Shown piece after piece: positions 11,701 to 25,325 of a stretch of DNA of 64,000 bases (positions are counted from its first letter, which is position 1; the number at the start of each line of letters is the position of its first letter). The notes beneath the pieces are model-generated. The model worked only from the letters and a program-made list of their open reading frames with translations. It did no database searches and had not been told where the DNA came from. Where the stretch lies: the NCBI GenBank assembly GCA_000442125.1, contig KE546979.1:930001-994000 (forward strand). The letters run 5' to 3'. The position numbers and the translations under genes are program-made. Source of the stretch: Opeltia flavorubescens (lineage: Eukaryota; Ascomycota; Lecanoromycetes; Teloschistales; Teloschistaceae).

Positions 11701-14700
11701 ATAAAATTAATTATAAAAGAAATTTTAACGTTATAAATTTACGTTAAAATTTTTATTTATAATAGAATTAAATAGATATTTAATATTATAATTTTATTAA
11801 ATGCCTAAATTTTAATAATAATATAATTTTTAAAACTTTAATCGGTTTTTTTTTAAATTATAAAATAAAGAAATAAAAATAAGGTAGCTATAATAGTCTA
11901 TTCTATCCGATTTTACTTATAAAGTTTATTAAAGGTTTTATTAATAACCTTTTTATTATTAATATTACTAGGATATATATAGATTTACCCGAATTTATAA
12001 ATCTATTTTTAATTTTCTATTAATAGAATATCTATATATTTTAACTCTAGTATATTAATTATATTACCGGTATTTTATTATAAATGCGGGTAGCGTTTAA
12101 TTAAAGTAGTTAAAATAGTTTATTCCGCTTATATTTTAAAAATTATTACTTTTATAAAATATACTACTTCTATTTAATAATTAGAATTAATAAATAGTAT
12201 AATAGCAGTATTTAGAGCTATAGTAGCTATTATAATAGCTATTATATAGCGCTTAAAATTTTTTAAAAACTATTTAAATTTTCGTTATAATATATTAATA
12301 ATTAATTTATAATTTTCTAAACTAATTTAATAGTATTTATTAGTTTTATATTCTTAAATAGTATTTAACTAAATTTTTATAGTTAATTAATTAAAAAATA
12401 GCGAATTATTTTAAATATAAATTTATTTAAATATATAATCTATAATATATATACAATTAGTAAAAGTATTTAAAGTTTTTAATTTATAAATAAAGTTACG
12501 GTTTTATAAAAAATTTAGAGGTTTTTAATATAGACTAACGATTTTAATAGCTCTATTAGTATATAATACTACTATAATATATTAAATATTATAAATAATA
12601 ACGCTTATTTTAATATTTTTAATATTAATAGCGATTAGTATTATTATATTATTATAAAAGCTAATAATTATTATATTTATAGATAAATATATATTAATAT
12701 CTTTAAACTTTATAATATTAATATTAATAAATATATTAATATTTAGATTATCTATTAAATAAAACTCGCGTATAATAATAATAAATTTTATAATTTTTTA
12801 TTAAATATAAAGATTTCGATAATTATAAATTTAATAATATTATATCGTTTTTTACTAATACCTTTAATAATTATAAAAGCTAGTATTTTTTAAATTATAG
12901 TATACGGTAGTTATTTTAATAGAAATTTTCGGTTAATTAGATTTATTATATAGTTTATATTTTAATTAAAACTATAATTTTTTATATTTAATTATAAACG
13001 AATATCTATAATTATATAATAATATTTTTAAAAAATAAAGCCTATTATTAATATATCCTTCGCGGTTAAATAAATTAACTAAAGTATTTATAGCGATAGC
13101 TAGTTAATAATCTCTAGTTTAATAATCTTTAATATATTTTTAAATAATTTAACTAGTTTTAAATAAGTTTATACTAGTATTAATAGAATATTTAGTTTAA
13201 TAATTAGCTTAATTTTAATAATTATAATTAAAAATAGTTTTTTATTATAATTAAAGTATAAATATTAATATAAAATATTATTTAATTTAAAAATTTCGTT
13301 ATATTTATTATATTAGTATATTTTAACTAATTTAGATTCCGCGCGCTTTATTATAATAAAATAAAATTTTATTATATTACTATACTAATTAAAATCTTTA
13401 ATAATAGTATATAGCGTTTTATTAAATTTTTTATTTATTATATATTTAGCTTTAATAAAGTCCGTTAATTAATAAAAACTATTTTTATAATTTTAATATT
13501 ATTTTATTTTATCGCCTAAGATTTATTTACTAAATTTTTTTATTAAAAATAAACTTATTAATTATTTAACTAGCGGTTTTTATATAAATTCCAGCTATTA
13601 TTATATTATTAATAATTATAATTTTATTAATTTTTAGTTTAATTTTATTATAGTAGAATAATTATTTTGAATAAAAACTACTAATAATTATTTTAAATAA
13701 TACGCTTATTATTTTATATATTAAGCTTATTTTTAATTAATAGAACTTATAAAATTATAAAAAGATTCTAATATTAGTATATAATAGGAAATATATTCGG
13801 TTATATTTTTTATATATAGTTTAAATATATAAATAGATATTTAAATATAGAAAAAGGATTATTTTATAATAGTTAATATATTATTATTTCTTAATATTAT
13901 TTATTTTTATTTTTTTATATAAGATTTAATTTTAATATTTTATGGTTTTTATTATTACTATAAATATTAAATTAATTATTTTTTTTATTTAAAGGAATTT
14001 ATAAAAGATTTTAATAATAATTATTATAATTTTATCTAGAATTAATATTTATTGCTAAATATTAAAATATTTAATATTAATTATTATTTAAGTATTTTTA
14101 ATAAATATTATTTTTATATTTTTTATTTTAATAATAATATTATTAAAATATTTTAAAAGGTTTTTTTAAATTTATATATTATTAATAATATAATATATTT
14201 ATTTTAATTACGCTAGTATAATAAATAGTAGCTTACTAAAATAGATTTTAAAAAATATATATTATAGTTTAATACTTTTACTTAATTATAGCGACTTATA
14301 AATAGGTTTATTAATTATAATAATAAATTATATAACTACTTCGCTTTATAAATAAGAATTTAAATTATAATATATTAATAATATATTTATCGTTTTATAT
14401 TTAATTATTATATATTATATAAAAGTATATATATTATAATAAATATTATATAACTTTATAAATTTTATAAATTATTTATTATTATTTAACTAAAATAAAT
14501 TAATATTATAAGCTTTTTATTATAATTTAATAATCGCTAGTATAACTATTAAATTTATTAGTATAATAATAATTTAATTCTAGAAGTTTTATATAAAAAA
14601 TCCTAATAATTAAATTAGATAGGCGTCTATAAATAATTACTTATTTAAAAAATTTTACTACTATTATAATAGATTACTATTATTTATAAATCTACTCTAT

Positions 14701-15500
14701 TATTATTATAATAGAATTTTTATTATATTTAATAATAGTATAATATTTTTTTCCGATTTTATTAAATAGAATAGGCTGGATTTAGTATTAGAAGAAATAT
14801 AGTTTTATTATTTAAATATATTAATAAATTTAGTAATATTTATAAATTTATTAAATTATTATAAATTTTTTAGTAAATTTAAAAAATAAAAATAAAAATT
14901 TAAATTATTTTAAATAAAATTTATAACTAGCTTTTAAATATAAATTTAAAAGCTTTTATTTTTAAAAATTATAGTAATATTATTATAAAAATCGTTTATT
15001 ATTTTAATAAAAATTTATAAGTATTTACCCTAATTTATAAAATAAATAATAATAGAAGCTATATTAGTTTAAGTTACTTAATTATTAGAAAATTTTTATA
15101 TTAAAAAATAGTATAAGCCTAAACTTTTTTTATAGATATAATTAGTATAAATTTTAAAAATTATTATAAAAGTTTAATTTTATTATAAAAACCGCTTAAT
15201 ATACTTTTAAAACTTTTTAATATAAAAAATAATTATAATAAAAGTTAGTATAATAATAAAATCGATTAAATTTTTTAAATTATTATAAAAAATATTTAAA
15301 ATTTTATTAGAAGGATTAGAAACTAGAATATATATTAGTTAATTTTATTAACTAAGTATTAATATAAAAATAGTAGTTTAATAAATAAAAAAATACTAGA
15401 CTTATTTAAAGAATTTAATATTATATAATAATTAATAATATATATATATAGAAGTTAATAGTACTATATTTTATATAAATTACCTTTAATTACTACTATT

Positions 15501-15706
15501 TATTATATAATAAATATAAGGTAATAATATTATATTAAAAAGTAAAGAATTATTTATTTATAAAATTTATAATTAAATAAATATAGGCGTTAAAAGGCGC
15601 TAAACCTAACTAGATAAATTTATTTAAAAGGCCTCCTTCGGGCTATAATAGCTATTTAGCCCTATCTATCTTATTAGCCTTCTACTTATATAATATAGCC
15701 GTAATA
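15501..15706 (-). repeat. 5' LTR of element A
   Basis: This is the partner of 8530-8735, of equal length and in the same orientation, with the shared block 'aaaaggcctccttcggg'. It is followed by the second copy of the ATTAG duplication. Confidence 0.9.
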
Positions 15707-15711
15707 ATTAG

Positions 15712-17012
15712 ATAAAATATTCCGTAATTAATTTTCCTTTACTATATTTATACTGCCGTTTTCTAATAAATTTTTTAACTTTATAATTATACTATTTATT
15801 ATTAAATTTTTTTATTAATAATAAATAATTAAATACTAATCGTTTAAATAGATTAGCAATAATTAATATAGATTTAAATTATACAACCGATATTATATAG
15901 TATATTTTTTAATTTTATAGGAAATTAAATTTATAAATAAAATTTTTAATTTTTTTAAATACTATTTATAATTTATAATATTAATTTAAAAGCTTCTTAT
16001 TAGATATAAATAAAATAATATATTTTATATAAAGTTTTAGATAAACTTTTAATTTAATATTAAAAGTAATTAAATAATATTTTTTATTATAAAATCGTTT
16101 AACTATAATATTTAACTAGTTTATTACTTATTCTACTTCTTTTATAATAACTTTCCGTTTAATAAAAAGATTATCGCTAGATTTATTTAATTTAACTAGA
16201 TTTAATATTATAAATATATCTTTTAGTTTAAAACTATAGATAATTTTATTAAATAATTTACTTGTTATAATATTAAGTAAATTATTTAATATAGTATAAA
16301 ATTATAATAATCTCTAGATCTAGTTAATTATATAGTTATTATTCAATATATAGTATAATATTATTTTAGCGGTTTAATTTATATACTCGGATTAATTATT
16401 TATTTAAAAATAGTAGGCTATATTGATAAAAAATTTAGTATTTAAAATAATAAATATTTCTTTCTAGAATATAGAGAAGAATTTACAATTTTAATCGAAA
16501 ATAAACGCTATTAAAATACTTTAATCTACTAATCTATCTAATAAAATATAAGCCCAATTTTTAGCGGAATAGATAGATTTTCTTGATAAAAGTATAATTT
16601 TTTTAGAAAATTTATAAATAATAGATATAATACTATTAAATTTATTATATAATAGTAAAACTAAAATAAAATTAATTATAACTATATAAAATAGAATAAA
16701 AAGTTCAATAATAGAATTTAGAAAGCTAAAATCCTTATATTTCACTATCTAATTCTTTTAATATTTATAATAGTAGGTTAAATATAGTTTTAGCCTATTT
16801 ATAAAGCGTTATATATATATATTATCTATTATTAAAATATAGGAACGTATAAAATATAGGTAATTCTAATTATTATAAGCGAATTTAAAAATTATTGCCT
16901 TAAATTTCTTTAATAGGTAAAGGCGTTTTTTATTCTAATAGTCGGTATAATAAATTAGTCCGTCGTTAAAGCGGAATTTAATACTATTAAGTAGGCTATT
17001 TTTTATATCTAG
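15712..17012 (-). pseudogene. Element E integrase relic (with start of chromodomain)
   Basis: On the minus strand this segment carries a Ty3/Gypsy integrase. A His/Cys zinc-binding head lies at about 16760-16960, and the catalytic core lies below it. A 74-codon open stretch at 16521-16745 covers the start of the core; its downstream part resembles the conserved K-F-S-K ... A-x-x-W-A ... LLDRL region. The GPY/F-like tail and the beginning of the chromodomain follow down to 15712. It differs clearly from the A-D family integrase, so it belongs to the host element. It is bounded by the insertions of A and C and is broken throughout. Confidence 0.8.
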
Positions 17013-17218
17013 TATTGCGGCTATACCGTATAGGCAGAAGGCTGATAAAGCAGGTAGGGCTGAATAGCTATTATAGCCCGAAGGAGGCCTTTTAAATAAA
17101 TTTATCTAATTAAATTTAGCGCCTTTTAATACTTATATTTATTTAATTATAGATTCTATAAATAAATAATTCTTTACTTTTTAATATAATATTATTACCT
17201 TATACCTACTATATAATA
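17013..17218 (+). repeat. 5' LTR of element C
   Basis: This 206-bp LTR begins TATTGCGGCTATACCG and ends CTACTATATAATA. It pairs with 38399-38604. The TCTAG duplication precedes it. Confidence 0.9.
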
Positions 17219-18133
17219 AATAGTAGTAATTAAAGGTAATTTATATAAAATATAGTATTATTAACTTCTATATATATATATTATTAATTATTATATAATA
17301 TTAGATTCTTTAAATAGGTTTAGTATTTCTTTATCTATTAAACTACCGCTTCTATATTAATACTCGGTTAATAAAATTAACTAATATATATTTTAGTTTC
17401 TAGCCCTTTTAATAAAGTTTTAAGTACTTTTTATAATAATTTAAAAGATTTAACTAATTTTATTATTATACTAGCTTTTATTATAACTACCTTTTATATT
17501 AAAAAATTTTAAAAATATATTAAATAGTTTTTAAAATAGGATCGGGCTTTTATAATAATTTTTAAAATTTATACCGACTATATCTATAAAAGAAATCCAG
17601 GCCTATATAATTTTTTAATATAGGAATCTTCTAGTAGCCGGGTAATTTAAACTAGTATAGTTTTTATTATTATTTATTTTATAAATTAGAGCGAATATTT
17701 ATAGATTTCTATTAAAATAATAAGCGATTTTTATAATAATACTATTATTATTTTTAAAAATAAAAAATTTTAAATCTATATTTAAAAACTAGTTATAAAT
17801 TTTATTTAAAATAGTTTAAACTTTTATTTTTATTTTTTAAACTTATTAGAAAATTTATAACGGCTTAATAAATTTATAAATATTATTAAATTTATTAATA
17901 TATTTAAATAATAAAACTATATTTCTTTTAATCTTAAATCTAGCTTATTTTATTTAATAAAATTAGAAAAAAGCGTTATACCGCTATTAAATATAGTAGA
18001 AATTCTATTATAATAATAATAAAGTAGATTTATAAATAATAGTAATTTATTATAATTATAGTAAGCTTTTTTAAATTAATAACTATTTATAAACGCCCGT
18101 TTAATTTAATTATTAGGATTTTTTATATAAAAC

Positions 18134-18338
18134 TGTTGCACAGTAGGCGTGGAGTGATAGTATTGTATTAAAGGTAAGAAACTATCTACCTATAGAATCT
18201 GTAACTAAATGAATGTGGGCGCCAAGAGGCGCTAAACCTAACTAGGTAAATATACTTAAAAGGCCTCCTTCGAGCTATAGTGGCTATTTAGCCCTATCTG
18301 CCCTATTAGTTTTCTGCCTATACGGTGTGGCTGTAATA
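18134..18338 (-). repeat. 3' LTR of element B
   Basis: This 205-bp LTR begins at 18134 with TGTTGCACAGTAGGCGTGG, the best-preserved terminus of the family. It shows that the canonical ends are TG...CA with an inverted TGTT...AACA. Its partner is 25121-25325. Confidence 0.92.
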
Positions 18339-21300
18339 GATACCGGTAACGAATAAAGCTATTAGCTTCTAATAGTGGGCTCTTCCTCGCTAATAAGCGG
18401 CTCCTCAGCTTATTCCTGCTACTTAATATTAGTATTAGTATTGTTAGCGGCCTTATTATAGTTTAGAGCCGATTTTAGGTTAAAGCGGCGTTTATACTTT
18501 TTTACTAGTATTTTAATATTACCTAGGCGGTATTCGGGTATCTATTAGTCGTCTTTAAACCTATAACTAACCTAACGAATAAGGTATTAAGTAGAAAAAC
18601 CTTTATTTTTACGGATACGGTATTTATAGAAGATTTATTCGATTTCGAACTCTTTATTATTATTAACGACGACTGGGGGTATAGGTATACGGTAGCGCTA
18701 GTAGGGATTATCGCTAGGGTTAGTAGTAGGCTTTAGATATACTACCGATATTATATCGTGAATCTTTATAATAGGTGGTAGCTTTAAATGGTAGGCTAAT
18801 AGTTTAATATGTTTGATAATTTTAAAGGGGCCTACTAGCTATTATTTAATCTTTTTAGACGTGAACCCCGATATATTATAGCCTCGATATAAGTATATTT
18901 TTATAAAATCGCTAACCTTAAAGTAAACTAGTTAGTAGTATATATTATAATATTCTTTTATTTTTATTATAGTAAAGGTAATAGTATTTTTAATATTGAT
19001 ATATATAGGCTGGTACTTTTTTACGGTTACCGGTACTATAGTATTCCGTATTATAGGTACGTTTATAGGCTTGTTAGCTTCTGGAGTAATTAGATTACGG
19101 CGACGAGCTATCCGTATTATAGCTAGAAAAGTAGCTGGTTCTTTAACGGGAGCGTCGGCGGGAGCTTTAAAGCCTGGCGTATCTTTTAGCTAGATAGCTT
19201 ACTTAGGGTCTAGTAGGTATAGAAGGTCTAGTATTTCGCGAGTTTTAAATTCGAATAGTACTTAATTAAGTGCTTTAAATATAGAGTTATAGTTTATAGA
19301 GTTATTTAAAGCTATTAATATTTATAAAAGAATAGTAGATTATAGCCTAGAGTCGTTTAATATAGCGATATAATAGTATATAATAATTTTAGCGGTTTAA
19401 TTAGACCGTTCTAATATACTATTAGTTTACGGGTATTAAGTAGTAGAATATTATAGATCTACCTTTAATACCTTAAATATTTAGCGCTATAACTAACCTA
19501 TAAACTTCTTATCGCGGTCCGAAATTACTATTTGTAGTACGCCCTAATTTAGTTTTATTAGTCTATCTAATAACTATTCGGCCTACTATTTATCGCCTTA
19601 GATAGTCTTTCCAGGTATATAAATAACTGCCTTAGTAAATTTATCTATTACTAATATATAATAATCGTATCCTTTATACGATTTTAATAGAGTGAGGATA
19701 AAATTAATAATAAACGTGTGGAACGGTCTTATCGGGCTAAATACTAGTTATAGGGCTCCGTACGGGCGGTAGCGAGGTATTTAATTAATTTAGTATTATA
19801 GGTAGTAGCGAATAAACTTATATAGCTTTATTAATATATTATATATATAGAGGCCTTCCGTTAGGCGTTTATACGTATATATATAGCCGGGGTAGCTTAT
19901 TTTATTATATACTAGCTGGAATACTTTTTTTTTTATATTTATAAGTATTACTAAACGTAGGCCTCGCTTATTATCGTCGAAATAGAGTAGCGCGTTAATA
20001 ATACGGTACGGTAGTTTAGTAATATTATTACTTAGTTTTATATTAGTTTTAATGGATTCCTTAATTTTAGCCTAACGGCTTTTTTTCGCGTACCTATTAA
20101 TTAATTGTTAGCGGAATTCGGTTAATATTTCTACTAGGTTTACTAGAAAATAACGTACTATAAAAGCCTCTATATCTAGCGATTCGTCTATTTCCGGGCG
20201 GTATTTACGGCTAGCGAGCCTTAATAATATATCTGGAACTGTATTTATAACTCTAGGTTTATAACGGATATTAAGCTTAAAGTATTAAAGGTATTTGGAA
20301 GCTTATATTAAACGAAGGTTAAACTTTTCTACGGATACCGTATTTAGGCTAATCTAGTATAAAATACTAACTGCGGTAGAATAGTCCGTATAGATAATAG
20401 TAATATATTTAGCTACTTCGATTATATAGCGGATCTTTTTAATTATCTAAATAATACTTATAACCTTTAATTTCGTAGGCTAATAGTATATTTTAGCGTC
20501 TGATAGTAAACGGCTAAGGAATAGAATCGATCGCTTAGATTTCTGCTTAGATTTTTCGCCTATTTTATAGGTAGCTTCGTCTATATCGTAATAGATATAG
20601 GCTATAAAACCGAACTTTTTACTAGCGTCTAGGTCTATATATAATACTAAGTTTTTGTTAAAGTAAACTAGGATCGATAGCGATAAAAAGAGCTTCTATA
20701 GATAGTAAAACGCGTTAAATTCTTTAAATATAGGCACTACTAGTAGACTTCGGGCAGTAGCTTTTTTATAAGTATTACTCCTAACGGTAATATCGCGGTT
20801 TATATAAGTTTTATATTTCTAAAATGGCTTTATAATAGCCGTATAATTGCTGATATACTACTAAAGATAGCCTATTAAACCTAAATATTTTTCTAGCTAT
20901 TAGAGCGTGCGTGGAAACGAGAGCTTTAAAATTACTTCTAGCTTATTTTTTATTATAGTAAGCCCGAAGGTATTAACCTTTTAGTTTAATAGATATATAG
21001 ACGTATAATTAATAAACGATTTTGTAGGTAATAAATACAAATTTATAGTATTAAACGTACTAAAGATCTAGTTAAAATACTTTACGTACTCTTCTATTAA
21101 AGAGGAAAAAACCATAATATTATCGATGTAGGTTTTATAAAAAGAGTGAAACGGGCGTAGAATCCTATTTATTATCCGTTATACGTAAGTTGGTAAGTTA
21201 TAATAGTTTATTACCGATATTTTAAACGTTTCTTACTTTTAATATAAGACTACTATTAAGTAGTAACGGTACTACTGGTTAATCTACTATTAGTAGAAAA

Positions 21301-24300
21301 AGCTTATAAAGTCTATTATAAAAAGGACTTTAGCGTTATAAATCTACGCTAGGATTTCCGTTTACGGTAGAATTAAGTAAGTATCTAGTATTATAATCTT
21401 ATTAAATACTTGAATATTAATAATAATACGGCCTTTAAGGCTCTAATCGGTATCTTTCTATACTACGAAACAAGGAAATAAAAATAAGGTAGCTATAGTG
21501 GTTTATTCTATCTAATTTTACTTATAAAGCTTATTAAAGGCTTTATTAATAACCTCCTTATTATAGATACTAACGGGGTATATATAGGCTTACCCGGGCT
21601 TATAGATTTACTCCTAGTTTTCTACTAGTAGAATATCTATATACTCTAACTCCGGTATATTAATCACGTTGCTAGTATTTTATTATAGGCGCGGGTAGCG
21701 TTTAATTGGGGTAGCTAGAGCAGCTTATTTAGTTTATATTCTAAAGATCGTTGCCTTTATAGAATATACTACTTCCGTCCGATAGTTAGGATTAATAAAT
21801 AGTATAACGGCGGTATTTAGGGCTATAGTAGCTATTACGGCGGCTATTATATAGCGCTTAAGGTTCTTTAAAAACTATCCAGGCTTTTATTTTAGCGTTT
21901 TAATAGCTAGTTTATAATCTTCTAAGCTGATTTAATAGTATTTATTAGTTTTATATTCTTAAATAATACTTAGTTAAGTTTTTATAATTAATTAGATAGG
22001 AAATAGTATATCGTTTCGAATATAGACTTATTTAAGTATATAATCTATAATATATGTATAGCTAGCGAGGGTATTTAGAGTTTTTAGCTTATAAATAAAA
22101 TTACGGTCTTATAGAAGGTTTAGAGGGCTTTAGTATAGGCTAGCGATTTTAATAACCTTACTAGCGTGTGGCGGTACTATAACTTATTAAATACTATAGA
22201 CGATAGCGCTTATTCTAATACCTTTAATATTAGTAGCGATTAGTACTACTATATTATTATAGGAGCTAATAGTTATAGTATTTATGGATAAATATATATC
22301 GATATCTTTAGGTTTTATAATATCGATACTAATAAGTGTATTAACGCTTAAATCGTCTACTAGATAGAGCTCGCGTGTGATAATAGTAAGTTTTATAGCT
22401 CTTTTATTAGGTATAAAGATTTCGATAATTATAAACTTAATAGTATTATATTACCTTTTATTAATACCTTTAACGTTTATAGGAGCTGGTATCTTTTAAA
22501 TTATAGTATACGGCAGCTATTTAAGTAGAAATTTTCGGTTAATTAAGCTTATTATATAGCCTGTATCCTAGTAGAAGTTATAATTTTTAGCGTTTAGTTG
22601 TAAGCGAATATCTACGGTTATATAACGGTATCCTCGGAAAGTAAAGCCTACTATTAGTATATCTTTTATAGTTAAATGAATTAACTAGGATACCTATAAC
22701 GGCAGCTACTTAATAATTTCTAGCTTAATAATTTTTAGCGTATTTTTAAGCGGCTTAACTAGTTTTAAATAAGTTTGCGCTAGTATTACTGGAATATTTA
22801 GCTTAATAGTTGGTTTAACTGTAGTAGCTATAGCTAAAAGTAGTTTTCTATTATAGTCAGCGCGTAGATAACGATATAAAGCGTTATTTAACTTAAAAAT
22901 CTCGTCGTATTTATCGTATTAGTATATTTTTACTAATTTAGGTTCCGTGCGCTTTACTATAGTAAAGTAGAATTCTATTATATTACTATACTAGTTAGGA
23001 TCTTTAGTAGTAGTATATAGAGCTTTATTAAATTTCTTGTCTGCTATATATTTAGCTCTAGTAAAGTTTGTTAATTAATAGAAACCGTTTTTATAACTTT
23101 AGTACTACTCCGTTCTATCGCTTGGAACCTGCTCGCCGGAAGCTTCCTATTAGAAGTAGGCTCGCTAGTTATTCGATTAGCGGCTTCCGTATAAATTCCG
23201 GCTATTATTATACTATTAATAGCCGTAATCTTATTAGTTTCCAGTTTAATTTTATTATAACGGCGTAATTACTTTAAGCGGAAACTACTAATAATTATTT
23301 TAAATAATATACTGATTATTTTGCGTACTAGGCTCGCTCTTAATTAATAGAGTTTATAGAGCTATAAAAAGATTCTGGTATTAGTACGTAGTAGGAAATA
23401 TATTCGGTTGGTTTCTTTATATATAGTTCGGGTACGTAAATAGATATCTAGGTGTATAAAAAGGGTTGTTTCGTAGCGGCTAGTATATTACTACTCCTTT
23501 ATATTATTTACCTTTATCCTTTTACGGAGGGTTTAGTTTTAACGCCTCGCGGTTTTTATTATTATTATAGATATCGAACTAATTATTTTTCTTATTTTAA
23601 AGAAACTTATAAAAGGTTTTAATAATAATTATTACGGTTTTATCTAGAATTAATATTCGTAGCTGAGCGTTAAAATACTTAATACTAATTATTATTTAGG
23701 TATTTTTAGTAGATACTATTTTTATGTTTTTTGCTTTAATAATAATATTATTAAAGTATTTTAAAGGGTCCTTTTAAACCCGTATATCGTTAATAGTATA
23801 GTGTATCTATTCTAGCTACGCTAGCGTAGTAGACGGTGGCTCGCCGAAATAGTTTTTAAAAAATATATACTATAGTTTAATATTATCGCCTAATTATAGC
23901 GACTTGCGGGTAGACTTATTAATTATAGTAGTAAACTATATAATTGCTTCGTTTTATAGATAAGAATTTAGGTTATAATATATTAACGATATATTTATCG
24001 TTTTGTATTTGATTTTTATATGCTACGTAAAAGCGTATATATTATAATAAATATTATACGACTTTATAAACTCTATAAGCGGCTTATTATTATTTAATTA
24101 AAATAGACTAATATCACGAGCCCTCTATTACGACTTAGTAATCGCTGGTATAATTATTAGATTTACTAGTATAGTAATTATTTAATTCTAGAAGTTTTAT
24201 ATAAAAAATCCTAGTAGTTAAACTAGATGGGCGTCTATAAATAGTTGCCTATTTAAAGGAGCTTACTATTATTATAGCGGATTACCGTTATCTATAGATC

Positions 24301-25120
24301 TACCCTACTATTATTGTAGTGGAATTCCTGTTATTTCTAGCAGCGGTATAGCGCTCCTTTCCGATTTTATTAAGTAAAGTGGGCTGGATTTAGTACTGGA
24401 AATATAATTTTACTGCTTAAATATATTAATAAATTCGGTGATATTTATAAGTTTATCGAGCTGTTATAAGTTTTTTAGTAAGTTTAGAAGGTAAAAGTAA
24501 AGGTTTAAACTGTTTTAAGTAAGATTCGTAGCTAGCTTTTAAGCGTAGGCTTAAAAGCCTTCGTTTTTAAAGACTATAGTAACGTTATTACGGAAATCGC
24601 TTATTACTTTAGTAAAGATTTATAGGTGCTCGTCCTAATTTATAGGGTAAGTAGTAATAGGAGCTATACTAGCTTTTATTATACTGGCTTAAGTTGTCTA
24701 GCTGTTAGAAGATTCCTATATTAAAGAACGGTATAGGCCTGGACTTTTTTTATAAATATAGTTGGTATAGGCTTTAAGAATTGCCGTAAGGGCCCGATTC
24801 TATTTTAAAAACCGCTCGATATACTTTTAGAACTCTTTAATATAGAAGGTAGTTATAATAAAAGCTAGTATAATAGCGAGGTCGGTTAAGTCCTTTGAAT
24901 TATTATAAAAGGTGCTTAAAACTTTATTAAAAGGACTGGAAGTTAGAGTATATTTTAATTAACTTTATTAACCGAGTATTAGTACGGAAGCGGTGGTTTA
25001 GTAGGCGGAGGAGTACTAGGCCTGTCTAAAGGATCTAGTATTATATAATAGTTAATAGTATATATATACGGAAGTTAATAGTACCGTATTTTATACGGGT
25101 TACTTTTAATTACTACTATT

Positions 25121-25325
25121 TATTATATAATAGGCGTGGGGTAATAGTATTATATTAAAGGTAAGGAACTATTTATCTATAAAATCTGTAACTAAATGAA
25201 TATAAGCGCTAAGAGGCGCTAAACCTAACTGGGTAAACATACTTAAAAGGCCTCCTTCGAGCTATAGTGGCCATTCAGCCCTACCTGCTCTATTAGCCTT
25301 CTGCCCATGCGGTATAACCGTAACA
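25121..25325 (-). repeat. 5' LTR of element B
   Basis: This 205-bp LTR ends CCGTAACA at 25325, preserving the other canonical terminus. It differs from its partner mostly at C-to-T and G-to-A positions, as expected from RIP rather than clock-like decay. The second copy of AAAAC follows directly. Confidence 0.92.

Larger units (their letters stand above)
8530..15706 (-). mobile_element. Element A: Gypsy chromovirus fossil, complete LTR to LTR
   Basis: This is a 7177-bp LTR retrotransposon on the minus strand, inserted in the chromodomain of element E with a perfect duplication ATTAG (8525-8529 and 15707-15711). LTRs of 206 bp lie at 15501-15706 (5') and 8530-8735 (3'). By alignment with its relatives B and D, gag lies at about 13900-15400, protease near 12950, reverse transcriptase at about 11200-12000, RNase H at about 10600-11200, integrase at about 9350-10500 and chromodomain at about 8880-9040. 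All parts are present in normal order, but RIP has broken the reading frame dozens of times. It looks as degraded as C and clearly more so than B. Confidence 0.9.
18134..25325 (-). mobile_element. Element B: Gypsy chromovirus fossil, least mutated copy
   Basis: This is a 7192-bp minus-strand LTR retrotransposon inserted in the gag region of element C, with a perfect duplication AAAAC (18129-18133 and 25326-25330). LTRs of 205 bp lie at 25121-25325 (5') and 18134-18338 (3'). From right to left it carries gag (about 23400-25000), aspartic protease near 22550, reverse transcriptase at about 20800-21600 (YxDD-type box near 21120), RNase H at about 20250-20800, integrase at about 18950-20100 and chromodomain at about 18480-18640. 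It is visibly richer in G+C than A and C and keeps many CpG and some CpA steps, so it suffered less RIP or is younger. It is still broken by many stops. Open stretches on the opposite strand (18996-19193, 23068-23268) are antisense shadows. Confidence 0.92.

Noticed and set aside
18996-19193. 65-codon plus-strand open frame
   Set aside because: It lies antisense to the integrase region of element B and is open only because B is less mutated; no plausible protein.
23068-23268. 66-codon plus-strand open frame
   Set aside because: Antisense to the gag/protease region of element B; no domain and no supporting context.
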